From contig CM034307.1 of the NCBI GenBank assembly GCA_019925795.1, forward strand, positions 67,084,864-67,148,863: 64,000 nucleotides of DNA. The letters run 5' to 3'. Position 1 is the first letter of the stretch. Every line of letters starts with the position of its first letter. The stretch comes from Dendrobium chrysotoxum. Taxonomy: Eukaryota > Streptophyta > Magnoliopsida > Asparagales > Orchidaceae. A program made the position numbers and the translations under genes. Of the stretch, positions 32,896-45,780 are shown one piece after another. The notes beneath the pieces were generated by a model. The model saw only the letters and a list, made by a program, of their open reading frames with translations, searched no databases and had not been told where the DNA came from.

Positions 32896-35426
32896 CCGAG
32901 AGTTAAGATAGTCCACACCAGGTTTCCTCGACTTTCGGCGAGGTGATGCTAGTAGTAGCGTAGTCGGGAGGGTGATAAGTGTAGATATCAGCAACATTAA
33001 ATGTAAATGAAGTCTGAATACTAACAGGAAGGTCAAGATATATGAATTGTCATTAATTTTGTGCTGAATTGGAAAAGGTCCAAGTTTCCTTGCACTGAGT
33101 TTGGAATATGTGCAGGGAGGAAACCTCTATTTATGTATCTGCATCATCACAAGATCTCCTAGGTGAAAAATTTTGTGTCGATGGGGTTATCAACAAATTG
33201 TTTATACTTAGAATTTGTTTTATTCAATTTGGCAAGAACTACCTTTAGGACATCTGTGTACTGTTTGACGGGTTAGGCTACAACAGGGTTTTGACATTTA
33301 AGAAGGATTGCAATGTCAACCAAATGATTAATCATTTTGGTGTACACGATATGAAAGGGGCAAGGGCCCATTGATCTATTTGGCATGGAATTAAAAGCAA
33401 ACTCAACTTGACCGAGGAGTTCTTCCCACCGTTTTGGATCTTGTTGCACTAGGCAACACAACATGTTTTCTTAGCTACGATTCACAACTTCAGTTTATCC
33501 ATTCGATTGGGGGTGAAACGCACAGGTCAGTTTCAAGTCGATTTAAAATTGTTCCCACAACTCCCTCCAAAAATGACTCACAAATTTAAAGTCTTGATCA
33601 GATGTGATGCTTCTTAGAATCCCATGCAAGCGAATAATCTCCTTGAAGAAAATGTGAGCCGCATTGAGTGCATCAAATGTTTTCTTACATTCAACGAAGT
33701 GAGTCATTTTTGAGAATTTGTCAACGACCACTATAATCGAATCAACTCTACTTCTTTCTCTCGATAGGCCCAAAACAAAATCGATAATTAAGTCTTCCCA
33801 AATAAATTCTGACACTAGAAGGGGAGTGTATAAACTTGTATTTTGTCCCTATCCCTTATATGTTGACACACTCAACATCTCTCCACAAATCATGAGATAT
33901 CTTGATGCAAATGAGGACAAAAAAATTGACATGAAGCTTTATCAGTTTCTTTTACTTGCTAATGTGAGCAGCAAGCCCATCACAATGAACTTATTTAATT
34001 AATTATCGCCACCAAGATGTTTGAGGAATACAAAGATAATTTCCTTTAAATAGGAAGTCATGCCTTAGATTTACGTCTGAGGCATAATATTCTGTCATTT
34101 CTTGCATGCCAGTAATTTTAGTTTGTAACTAAATTAGCAGTGCAGCACGTCAGCCGGTGGCATCCACCACACGATTCAACTTGCTAACTTTGTGTTGTAT
34201 AACAAAAGTGAATTTATGTATAATCCACCTAGCATGCATTCAATTGATACTTTTCTGATTATTAATGTATTGTAGAGCTTGGTAATCACTACAAAGTATG
34301 AAATCTTAATGATGTAGATAATGTTTCCATTGTTTTATTGCTTGGGCAATGTCATACGTACAACTCTTGTTCATAAATAGACTACTATTGCCTTATGGGA
34401 CTCAGTTTTTTGTTGAAAAATTTGATTGGCTTATTATCTTTAGACAAAACAACTCTGATTCCCACAAAAGATGGCCTTTAAACAAACAGTGATTGGTGCC
34501 ATTATAACACTTACGCCTTTAATAAATCTTCTGTAGAAGTTCGCCAACCCATGAAAGCTACGCATGTCAAATAAGGTTTTTTGGTGTTGGCCAATTTTGT
34601 ATGACATAAATCTTTTGAGGATCCACTTGAAGACCTTAATGTGATAATACAAAGCCTAAAAAGTGCACACTATGAGTGGAAAACTCACATTTGGATAAAT
34701 TAAGATAAAGTTTGTGTTGGCGGATACTGTCAAAGATACTATTTAAGTGGTTAACATGTAAAGCAAAAGTGGTGCTAAAGACAAGAATATTATCGAAGTA
34801 TGCAACACAACATTTTCCTAAGAAAGGTTGAAGTACCTCATTCATAAGCCGCATAATGTAGAAGGCACGTTGCAAAGCTCAAATGGCATCACCCTCCATT
34901 CATATAGTCCTTCTCAAGTCTTGAAAGTGGTCTTCCACTCATCACCTAGCTGTATGTGAATCTGGTGATACCCACTCCGCAAGTCCAATTTATAGAAAAA
35001 AGTAGCCCTCGCAAGCCTATCTAGTAAGTCAGCCACTCGTGGAACCAAAAATCTATACTTGATTATAATTTTATTGATTGATTTATTATCAATACAAATT
35101 TTCCACCACCTACCCTTTTTAAAAACTATTAATGTTGGTACTGTGCACGGACTTAAACTAGGTTGAATCAACTACTTCTTTAGTAAATCTTCAAATATTT
35201 CATGCAAAACAGAATGCTCGTTAGGACTCATCTGATAGAGTGGAAGGTTAGATAGAGAAGCGCCGAGTATGAACTTAATTTGGTGTTGTATCGTATGCAG
35301 AGGTGGTAGCTCAGCTGGTAACTCGACGAGGGTCACATCAACAAATTCCGTTAATAATTTTTTGATTTCCATAGGATGACTTAAAGGTAAGGTAGTAGTG
35401 GAAGAATCTAACACTACTAAGGCCAA
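32896..35426 (-). pseudogene. Ty3/gypsy pol: RT, RNase H and integrase (decayed)
   Basis: Reading right to left: RT (35171-34640) with FYKLDLRSGYHQIHI, and the catalytic box as YFDN rather than YFDD near 34795; RNase H start (34652-34440) with FHGLANFYRRFIKG; integrase core (33815-33543) with DFVLGLSRERSRVDSIIVVVDKFSKMTHF and ITSDQDFKFVSHFWREL; then WEELLGQVEFAFNSMPNRS (33464-33273). The integrase C-terminus reads KLGPFPIQHKINDNSYIL near 33050-33110 and, after a frameshift, SFTFNVADIYTYH. Many stops and frameshifts make it non-functional. The element's LTRs were not found. Confidence 0.85.
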
Positions 35427-36108
35427 AATGGAATGGTTAGATTGCCAAGACTACAAGAAGGTTATACCCGAAATGATGTGTACATCAAAAGCATTATGTT
35501 CCAATTTATTGGTTGGAACAATAGCATGAGGCAGTAAATGCAACTTTCTACCCTTTCAATTAAAAGAGTACATATTGATTTGACAATCATAAACAACACC
35601 CATATCGAATTGCCACGGTCAACCCAAAATTAGGTGGCACACGTCCATTTCCAAGACGTTGCAAAGAACCTCATAGAGATAACGTTTTCCGATTAAGAAA
35701 GTTACGCGATACATATCCAACACCACAATTTCTATGCCCCTTTTGACCTAACTGGTTTTGAATGGATAAGGGTTTTGGTGGTTTTAAGCTTCAAAGCCTG
35801 AACAACCATTATCAAAATGATATTTTACGTGCATCCGCTATGTAACGTCCCAAGATTCAATTGTAGAAGAATTGGCTATTTTAATTTCTTAATTAATCAA
35901 CCATAACTTCTATGAATTCATCAACATAAATCAATATAATAAAATCAACTAAAAATCATATAATCACCAAATACAAAACTATATTCATTCCTCAAAATTT
36001 ATATACAATAGTCAATAGTTCAATCTATACATTCATCAGTCTAATTTTTAGATATTAGCTATAAAAGAATAAAACTAAATAAAATAAAATATGAATCATA
36101 GATCTGCC
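34938..36108. repeat. Tandem duplication, copy 1 (about 1.17 kb)
   Basis: Matches 36109-37292 with a constant offset of 1170-1171 bp (for example TGTAACGTCCCAAG at 35841 and 37012). The unit spans part of gypsy RT, the region before it, and the first 268 bp of the LTR-like insertion X. The unit junction carries CTCA at all boundaries (34938, 36109 and 37293). Confidence 0.88.
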
Positions 36109-37292
36109 CTCATCACATTGTCGTATGCGAATCTGGTGAAACCCACTATGCAAGTCCAATTTAGAGAAAAAAGTAGCCCCCATAGGCCTATCTAATAAGT
36201 CAACCACTCGTGGAACCGAAAATCTATTCTTGATTGTAATTTTATTAATTGATCTATTATCAAGACACATTAGCCACCGCCCATCCTTTTTAAGAACTAT
36301 TAATGTTGGCACTATGCACGAACTTAAACTGGGTTGAATTAACTACTTCTATAGTAAATCTTCAACAATTTCATGTAAACTAGAATGCTCTTTAGAACTC
36401 ATCCAATAGAGTGGAAGGTTAGGTAGAGAAGCACCAAGTATGAACTTGATTTGGTGTTGTATTATATGCAGAGGTGGTAGCTCAGCTAGTAACTCGACGG
36501 GGGTCACATCAACAAATTCAGTTAATAATTTTTGGATTTTCATAGGATGACTTAAAGGTAAGGTAGTAGTGGAAGAGTTTGACACTACTAAGGCCAAAAT
36601 GGAATGGTTAGGTTGCCAAGACTACAAGAAGGTTATACTGAAATGATGTATACATCAAAAGCATTATGTTCCAATTAATTGGCTGGATCAATAGCATGAG
36701 TCAGTAAATGCAACTTTCTACCCTTCCAATCAAAAGAGTATATATTGATCCGACAATCATAAATAACACACATAACAAATTGCCACGATCAGCCCAAAAT
36801 TAGGTAGCGCACATCCATTTCCAAGACGTTACAAAGAACCTCATAGACATAACGTTTGCTAATTAAGAAAGTTATGCGATACGTGTCGGACACCACAATT
36901 TTTGTGCCCCTTTTGACCCACCTGATTTTGTATGGATAAGGGGTTTTGATGGTTTTAAGCTACAAAGCCTGAACAACCGTTCTCGAAATGATATTTTGCG
37001 TGCAATCGCTATGTAACGTCCCAAGATTCAATTTTAGAAGAATTACCTATTTTAATTTCTTAATTAATCAACCAAAGCTTCTATGAATTCATCAATATAA
37101 ATCAATCTAATAGAATAAACTAAAAATCATATAATCATCATATACAAAATTATATTCATTCCTTAAAATTCATATAAAATAGCCAAGAATTTAATCTATA
37201 CATTCATTTGTCTATCTTTTAGCTATTAACTATAAAAGAATAAAACTAAAGAAAATACAGAAATAAAATAAAATATGAATCACAGATCTACG
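36109..37292. repeat. Tandem duplication, copy 2
   Basis: Second copy of the unit above, differing at scattered positions and by a short A-rich indel near 37250. It repeats the gypsy RT start (36312-36055, CLDNRSINKITIKNRFSVPRVVDLLDR) and the segment 36597-36349 that matches 35426-35172. Confidence 0.88.
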
Positions 37293-37822
37293 CTCACTCT
37301 ACTAGATCTCAACCCCTTCATGAAAAAACATATAAAATTACACAGTAAGCTAACAACTCAATAAATTACAACTACCTACAGCTAAAATAAATACAAGATA
37401 ATAGAAACAGTATGTATATAATCATTCAATCATTATCAGTATGAACATATAATTATAAAAATGTGACAGTCAATGTGATCAGTTTCATACGTATAAGCAA
37501 TAAGATAGGTATAAGCAACACAATTCATAATCAGTGATCAGTAACCAAGTGAATGATGATCGATAAGTTCTGTCAATCTTATACCCAATAGTTACAAAAT
37601 AATTTATATAGCATCTTATTACATCAGTACGCATGTCATTTTTATATGTATGTCATATAATATCTATGTTATGCATGCATATTATGTAAATCATGTGATT
37701 CATATATATTAATATCTTTATATCAGTTTTATCAGTCTTATCAGATATTTATATCAATCATAACATATATCTTATACAAATCATGTCATGTCAATTATGT
37801 AATTTATCATATATATATTTCT

Positions 37823-37876
<54 letters not shown>

Positions 37877-39255
37877 AGTACTGTAAGTAAGATAAGACAT
37901 CCAATTATCTATGATATTTTTCTTGTATCCAGACCAATTTTTAAGAATCAGTCATATTATTAATCATTTAAGTTAGGTGGCTTTCATATCAGAAGTCGTC
38001 ACTTACTATTCATCGGCATATCATATCATATCAATCTATCTCTTTATACCTCTCTTTTTATATAATTTAGGATTACACCACAAACCTTATTAAAAAAAAG
38101 TCTATTACCACAATCTTATACAGGATAATATGTCTCTAGCCAATCAGAATCAGTCAATCATTTCTGGCCAACCTTTCTTATATATACACATTTCACAACA
38201 TATAGAACATAATAAATAAGTGATAGTATGCTCAATATTCAACTCATTACATCCTTCTAGTACATATAAAAATATATACATATGAATCATAACTAGTGGC
38301 ATTTATAAGAAAAATCAGTACACTTATTTTTACATATATATGATCACAACAAATAAATTATAACAAGTATGTATGTTATACATTATAATTATATGGTTTT
38401 AATAATCATTTATCATATTTTATATTTATCTAAATTTCACAAATTAAAAAATTACTCCCAAAATTAAAAAAAAATATATTCAGAGAATATTTAATATATT
38501 CTGATCAATATGTGTAAAATGATTAAAATTATAACACACTAAAAATTAAACGATAAAAGTTTGCTAAAAATTGAGATATCTTAACATTTGAAAATTCTAA
38601 CCAAATTAAAATTAAAAAAATAGAAAACAAGAAAAATCATGGAAATTAGAAGTAGGATAATAGTAGCCTACCGCGAGATGAGCAAACTAGATTGACTGAC
38701 AAAAAATTACCTTGAGACTTCCAAACCCCAAATTTTCTCTCCTTTCTCCTATCTTTTTCTTTTATTTTTTTCATTTTCTCTTTTCTGGCTAAATGAATTG
38801 AGGAAACGAAATGATCATGCAAAGTTTTATAAGTGGAAATGAATGCTTATAATAAAATAATATAAGGATATAAATATAATAATGCAATTATTTAGATTTT
38901 AGCATAAAATTTATATAAATTCTTTTATATCTTCAAATACGAGATACTAAAAATTATAAAAAAATATTCATAAAATAGCCCAGCATGTTTAGAATGCTCT
39001 GATGAAACCAATTTATAAAATGAATAGCTAACAGTCCCAAAAAATCTACTTATATCGACATGTGTCAATTCCTTAAGAAATTGAAATTAAATTAGAAACT
39101 TCTTATTTTCATATCTACAACACCCATAAAATTAAGAGAAAATTATGATAATTAAAGCATAATAATATCTATATTATGATGAAAATAGTTTATAAATTGG
39201 ACCTATAATGAGTCCTAAAATATTATTTGACTATATCAAAATATGGGCTATTACA
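37012..39255 (-). mobile_element. LTR-like insertion X inside gypsy (2244 bp), probably a solo LTR
   Basis: On the + strand the unit begins TGTAACGTCCC and ends GGGCTATTACA, so it has TG...CA ends in both orientations and partly matching termini, typical of LTRs. No protein domain lies inside. The flanks (CGCTA left, TATTA right) differ only by three transitions and could be an aged 5-bp duplication. Removing X with one flank rejoins the gypsy protease region around an IDS...CTQNIIS reading on the - strand. It contains an (AT)24 run. Confidence 0.6.
37827..37874. repeat. (TA)24 microsatellite
   Basis: 48 bases of uninterrupted TA within insertion X. Confidence 0.95.
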
Positions 39256-40480
39256 TATTATCTATCAACATATCACATACTTTCTCACTAATGGTGCAAT
39301 GAGTTTTAAACAACTCATTTTGTTGCGAATTACCAGGCTGTCGGGATGCCAATAACAACCTTTATAGTATGCAAACAATGGGTTCACCTTCATCGTCATG
39401 CAGTTCTTTGACTTCCAATTCAGATTCCTATTCAATTGACCCTGCTCCTTATCCCGATCATGACTGTCTCCCTCCAGTAGTTATAGTCGTTAGCGATTTT
39501 GATATTCATTGGATTTATGGCCAGGTTGGAAACACCTAGCATTTCATCATAGAGGGTTTGATGTATGGATTATCATTAGCCGGTATCTAGAGTCTAGCTG
39601 ACATTTTAATATCAATAGGTGGGGTAGTAACAGGAGATGAGCTAGGAGGCTGTTGTTATAGAATTCTGGATGTGGACAAATTCGGTTTGGGGTGATCAAT
39701 GAATTGCTTGCGAGATGAGTAACTCTGAGAGTGACGCAGCAGTTGGGTTTTAGCTTTTAATACAAAATTAACTGCTTGAGATAATGTCCAAACAGAGTTA
39801 AGCTCAAGCTTGTCCTGAATCGCGTCTTTTAATCCTCCAATGTACCTAGTAACGAATTGATTTTTGGACTCATTCGGATTATTTCTAGCACTGAGACAGT
39901 AGAATTCCTCGGTGATTCACTGACAGTTTGCTAGCCTTGGAAACAGTGTTGGTACTTCAAATACAATATTTGCTTGAAATATGTGGGTAAGAAGTGTCCT
40001 CACATCAGTTGTTTCATTTGGAAGCAACTCTGCACTTGTCCCTTGCCTTCACGCTAACAATTTTGCCATCCACCAAGCACTTGCACCACCCTTCAAGCGA
40101 AATGTTGCATATATAACTTGCTTCTACGGGCAGATTTCCATGTACTAAAAAAAGGTCTCAACAGCTCACTCCTAGTCTAAATAGTCTTCTATGTGTAAAC
40201 GACCATCAAAGAAAGGAATATCCAATTTTAAACAAAATTCCCCTTGTTCCCTATGGTGTACTCACATTTATCTTGGACGATCATAATACTGGAGCAATGC
40301 TTCATCCGCTAAATTAGATGTCTCTTCTAAGTTGTAATTCGGCCTCTTCCTCTAAATTTGAAATTTCAACTATCGATAATGGCCCTCACAGTGCCCTTCC
40401 CACGCCAACTGTCGTTCAATTCATTAGATGATTATCAGTGGCTGAAGATGGATCGTATGGGTGGTGCTAACCATAGCTTT
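39256..40480 (-). pseudogene. Ty3/gypsy gag (decayed), same element as 32.9-37.0 kb
   Basis: On the - strand, 40300-40201 reads QYYDRPR...HHREQGEFCLKLDIPFFDGRLHIEDYLD, and 39880-39781 reads NPNESKNQFVTRYIGGLKDAIQDKLELNSVWTL. Both are characteristic plant gypsy gag sequences. Stops interrupt it. It lies upstream of the pol relic in transcription order, separated from it by insertion X. The primer-binding site and 5' LTR were not identified. Confidence 0.8.
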
Positions 40481-41891
40481 GAGCATTTTCATTTCATTTC
40501 ACATCTTTGTTGAGAAAAGAAAGAATTCTGCCGTGAGTTCATTCAATTTCCAAGTGAAGCCATCTAAAGCTGCCCATAAGGCATCCACACTTTGATCATC
40601 GTCAGGAGGTCGGCCAAGCAGTCTTTAATTATTCTCAATATAAACAGTAGTTTTTAGGAGGAAAAATTGATATAAGATTTGGGATAGAGGGAGACTGATG
40701 AACCAAATAAATGTCACAGGATGAAATTAGCTATTCACTGGCCCTTGGATAATCTTCGGTCTTAAGTGAATCAAAAGTAAAGTTATAAACATCAGCATAC
40801 TAATCAATCTATTAAGGAGAATATGCTTTGCATTGTTCTTCCATGTCATGGAAAATTATTGGAGAAGCTACAGTTTTACATATTTAAAGAATTGTCCGTT
40901 GTGGAATTGTGAATATGCACCCACTTTAGCATAATGAATCTTCCAATGCCTCAGTGGAAATTTGAAACAATTTCAAATATTAGAATTGTAGCATTCAAGA
41001 TATTCAAACTTCAAGCAAGTTTATAGCATGCAGGTTTTCTTTGCAAACACAAACACCAATAACAAATAATTGAGAATGATGAAACCAGTAAAGAGCAGCT
41101 ATCACTCCAGCATACAGCATGCCCGTCCATAACCAGGATATTTTCAAATCACTAGCAACTTAGCATTTATGCAAGTTCCTATTTGAAATTAGAGGAAATG
41201 AAAGCAGAAGATCAAGATCACTCATTTCAAAAGGTAGGTTTGTTACACTAAAATAAAACTTAAAGCATTAATTAAAACATGCATATGTAGATTTCGTGAA
41301 CCTTTGCATCATTGAATAATAATTAGTGCCAAAAAAATACAAAAGTATTTATAAATTCTAATTTGTTAAAACTTAATTGTGCAACACTAAATATTTTTAG
41401 TGTTTAATAGGTAACCTGCGGGTCATGACAAGTGAACTTGTACCTTGTATACCTCAGCAACATGAGCTCACCCTGAGAGTTATCAATCCCTAACCCAGCA
41501 AGAAAGCCTGAGGGGACTCGCCTCCCACGAGAATTTTCAAGGTGCATATGAATCACTCATATTGAGACTCACCCCTAGCAAGAAACACCGATCAAAGTCA
41601 CTCATCCTTGCCCAGGATGATACATCATTAGTTATACTCGTCATCCAAACTATATGAAAAGGTCTTCTTAAGAGTATTCCAACTCATCCCTTCACAGTCA
41701 GCCAATCATGGAGCCTACTACCCCTATTACTTAGACAAACTTGCCTCTCACATTGTGGTTACCAAGAGATCCATTAAAAGGTCACCAACGACTCTGAAGT
41801 GCTCACAAACCACAACCCTCTAAGTTCGAGCCTCATTAGCAGACTCATTTACTCCTACTCACCTCTACACACTTGGCTAAAGGGAACACAC
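40481..41891. other. No gene recognised
   Basis: Sequence between two gypsy elements, presumably leader and 5' LTR relics of the left one. No domain, tRNA or element end recognised. Confidence 0.4.
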
Positions 41892-42420
41892 TGATAGGAA
41901 ATACTTGAGTTTGCAAGTAACCCTAATGGGAATACTTAAGCGCAAGTAAACCTAACAATAATCGATAAAAATAGTGAGAAAAATAGAAGAATTTGGGTGG
42001 AAGCAATCAAAATCAGTAGATAATTTTATAAAAATCAAAGAGAAGCAAGAAAGAAACAAAGATACAATTTATCCTCAATTCGAGAGGAGGATCATTCTCT
42101 CCCAATCTCTAGACGAGAAGTCTAAAGCCCAAGACACCAAAGAGAACTCCAAGAAAAATAATAATCATGCCTGCCCTTACCCTAGCCTCCCATGTTCTTT
42201 AAATACAATTCTTCCTAATAAACAACTTCCTAACATAAACCAATTTCAAAATTATTTCATAAAGCCTTTGCTGCCTCTCTCTCTTTCTCTGATTTCTGCC
42301 CCCATGGGGGCCCACCTTGCTTGGGCGGCAACTTAAGGAGGCGGCTTAGCCCGCCTCCTATAAAATTGAACCGGCCCCTCCTGGGCCAGTTTGGTTGGTT
42401 CAGTTCTAGGGGGAATCGCA
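41892..42420 (-). repeat. 3' LTR of the chromovirus-like element
   Basis: 529 bp, same length as 47258-47786, and sharing starts (TGATAGGAAATACTT) and ends (GGGGGAATC.CA). The spurious frame 41974-42336 lies within it. Confidence 0.92.
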
Positions 42421-42426
42421 ATAATA

Positions 42427-42440
42427 CCCCCTTCCCAAAG
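42427..42440 (-). promoter_or_regulatory. Polypurine tract of the chromovirus-like element
   Basis: On the - strand, CTTTGGGAAGGGGG lies six bases before the 3' LTR. It overlaps the end of the chromodomain-like reading (DKVVLWEGG). The same arrangement recurs in both gag-only elements at 54741 and 57174. Confidence 0.75.
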
Positions 42441-45400
42441 AACCACCTTATCCTCAAGGTGGAAATAAGGAAACGGATGTTTCACCCTCTCATAGGGTTC
42501 CCACATGGCATCGTATTCCGGAAGGATTCTCCACTTGATTAGCACTTCTTTAGCTCCATCCTCTTTCTGGCCAACCCCCATCAACTCTAAGGGTTCCAGA
42601 ATTACTTTTAAATCCTCAGTAAGTGTCCCTGGTAACTCTAGACTGCCTGTTTAATCTCCAATGGCCCTTCTCAATTGGGATGTATGGAAAATTGGATGTA
42701 TAGTCGCCGTTAGTGGTAACTTTAGGCGGTAAGCTATCGCTCCAATTTTCTCTAATACCTCATACGGTCCAAAGTATCTTGGGGCAAGCTTTTCATTCCT
42801 CCTATTGGCAATTATCTTCTGCCTGTAGGGTCAGAGCTTCAAGAAAACCCTCTCCCCCACGTCGAACTGGATGTCCTTCATATGCCCATCAGCTTGTTTC
42901 TTCATAATCTGTTGGGCTCTTAGCAGATACCTCTTTAACTCTTCTATCAATCTATCCCTCTCCTCTAAGCACTCCTCCACTGAAGACACTGGAGTACTAC
43001 TACTCCCAAAGTGCACCATGTGAGGTGGATACAACACCTTGAATAGGGTCATCTGACAAGTAGAATGATAAGAGGTGCTATACTAGTACTCAGCCCATGA
43101 TAGCCACTTGACCCAAAACCTAGGTGTTTCCAACTCAAAACATCTGAGGTAGGTCTCCAAGCTCATGTTGACCACTTCTGTTTGGCCATTTATCTATGGG
43201 TGGTAAGCGGTGTTCCTCTTCAGCACTATCCCCTGCAATTGGAATAACTCCCTCCAAAAATGGCTAAGGAACACCTTATCTCTATATGATACTATCACCC
43301 CTGGTACTCTATGTAATCTAACCACCTCTCAGATGAAAGTTGAAGCTACTATCACCGCTGTATGGGTGTCAGAGGGGGATGAAATGAGCGTACTTACTCA
43401 ATCAGTCAACCATTACCATAATCACCGTGAACCCTTCTAAACGGGGCAGCCCATCTATGAAGTCCATAGATATCTCCTCCCATACTCTACCTGGTAAAGC
43501 TAACAGTTATAGTAGTCCTCCTGGTGACATAGCTAGGTACTTGTTCCTCTGACAGACTTCACACCTGACCACCATCTCCTTCACATTTTTATGCATCCCT
43601 GTCCAGTACAGCTCTGAGACTAACCTTCTGTAGGTCTTCTAGACCCCTGAGTGACCCCCAACTGCACTCTCATGGAACTCCTGCAGTAAGTGTGGAATGT
43701 GGACTGATGTCCTGGGCATCACAAATCTCCCTAGATATAGAAGTCTCTCCCCCTCCAGTGAGTACCCTGGATGGCTCCCCTGTTCCATCAGTAAATCTGT
43801 CTGGATTTTTCCCAACTCCTTATCCCTAGCACTTTCCTCCCTGATGGCCTCCCAATCTAGCATTAAAAGAATCGATACTACCATTGTTCGTAGCTCCCCC
43901 ACACATCTGGACAAGGCATCAGTTTCCTTGTTCTCCACTCCTGGCCTATATTGGATCTCAAAATCATATCCCAATAATTTGGATAGCCACCTCTGATGCT
44001 CCTTTGTGACCATCCACTGCTCCAATAAGTACTTTACGCTCCTTTGATCGATTCAGATAATGAAATGCCTACCCAATAGGTAGGGTCGCCACTTGTGGAT
44101 GGCTAAAATGATGGCCATCAACTCTTTTTTATAAACTGATTTCAGCCTGGCTCTAGCTGTCAACACCTGGCTGAAGTAGGTAATGGGTCGAAGATTCTGC
44201 ATGAGCACTGCCCCCAGTCCATATCCTGAAGCATCGATCTCCACTATGAATGCCTGAGTGAATCCTGGTAAGGCTAAGACTGGTACAGTAGTCATCTCCT
44301 TCTTTAGTCTCTCAAATGCTGTTGTGGCTGCCTCCCCCCAAAAGAACTCATCCTTCTTCAGCTGCTCTGTCAGTGGCCATGCTATAGTGTCATACCCTTT
44401 TACAAACCTCCTGTAGTAACCCGTCAATCCTAAGAATTCTCTCAACTCCTTCTGATTCTTAGGTAAAGGCCACCTCAGTATAGCTTCAATTTTTGACTGA
44501 TCCGTTGCCACCCCTTCTTTGGACATAATATGTCCTAGATATTCCACACTAGTTTGGGCAAAATAGCACTTCTTCAGGTTGGCTTTTAGTTGATGTTCCT
44601 ATAGGACTCCCAAGACCATCTTCAAGTGTTCCAAATGTTCTTCCTCAGTTTTACTATACACCATTATATCATCAAAAAAACACTAAAATAAACTTCTAGA
44701 GGTACTGCCTGAACACTCTGTTCATCAGTGACTGGAAAGTAGCAGGGGCATTGGTAAGCCCAAACGGCATTACCAAAAACTCATAATGCTCCTCATGTGT
44801 CTTGAAAGCTATTTTGGAGATATCTGCCTCCCTCATTCTGATCTGGTGGTATCCATACTTCAAATCCATTTTGGAGAACATCACTGCCCCATTCAGTTCA
44901 TCCAATAGCTCATCAATCATCGGAATAGGGAACTTATCTAGTATTGTCTCCTTGTTCAAAGCTCTATAGTCCACACAAAATCGCGAGCTCCCATCCTTCT
45001 ACTTGACCAGTAGGACTGGGCTAAAGAAGGGGCTTACGCAAGGTCTGATGATTCCCACCTCCATCATCTCCCGGATCAGTTTCTCAATTTCATCTTTCTG
45101 AAATTGAGGATATCTGTAAGGCCTGACACTGATGGGTGACACACCTTCCCTCAAGGCAATGACGTGCTTCTACTCCCTTGGTGGTGGTAATCCCTGAGGT
45201 GGATGAAATACCTCCTGGAATTGGTATATCAACGGTTGTATGGAGAGGGGTATGTTCCCTCCCTCCTCCAATCTAGCTCCATCCAAATTATGCAACTCTA
45301 CCAAATATCCCCCACCCACCACATGTATACTCTTTACCATAGTTTTAAGAGAAACCATGGATTTGGATAGCCCTGCATCCCCCCTTATCACAACCTTCCT

Positions 45401-45780
45401 CCCATCCACCATCAGATCCATAGTGAGTGCTCCCCAATTCACTTTGGTGTCTCGCATGGTCTGCAGCCACTTCATCCTCAAGATGACATCTGTACTCTCT
45501 AACTCCAGTGGGAGAAAATCTTTCCTAACCTGAATCCCTTAGACAGTCAGTAGCACTCCTCTACAGATCCCCTAGCCTTTCTCCACCTTTTCTCCACCAT
45601 TCCCATACCCATCGTCACCCCATAACAACCAGTATCCACCCATTTCACTCCCAATTGGTCGACAACCTAAGCGAAAAAAAAATAGTGGGTAGCCCCACTA
45701 TCAATCAGCACCACCACCTCCCTGTCCTCCATATCCCCCTTTACCTTCATGATATGATTCGTAGTGAATCCTACCATTGA
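42441..45780 (-). pseudogene. pol of the chromovirus-like element (PR, RT, RH, IN, chromodomain)
   Basis: In order on the - strand: protease active site VLIDSGATH (DSG at 45702-45694); linker region 45481-45170; RT 44974-44696 with YRALNKETILDKFPIP, FSKMDLKYGYHQIRM and FGLTNAPATFQ; the catalytic box as FFDD near 44670, just after a stop; RNase H 44547-44053 with EYLGHIMSKEGV, GLTGYYRRFVKGY and VEIDASGYGLGAVL; integrase N-terminal part 44025-43639 with LLGYDFEIQYRPGVENKETDALSR and a His-rich finger; a decayed core; 43052-42831; and the tail 42584-42333 with EVLIKWRILPEYDAMWEPYE, a chromodomain-like sequence. Stops and frameshifts occur throughout. Confidence 0.85.

Noticed and set aside
41974..42336. 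120-codon frame
   Set aside because: Entirely within the 3' LTR of the chromovirus-like element, and the same region is not open in the partner LTR.
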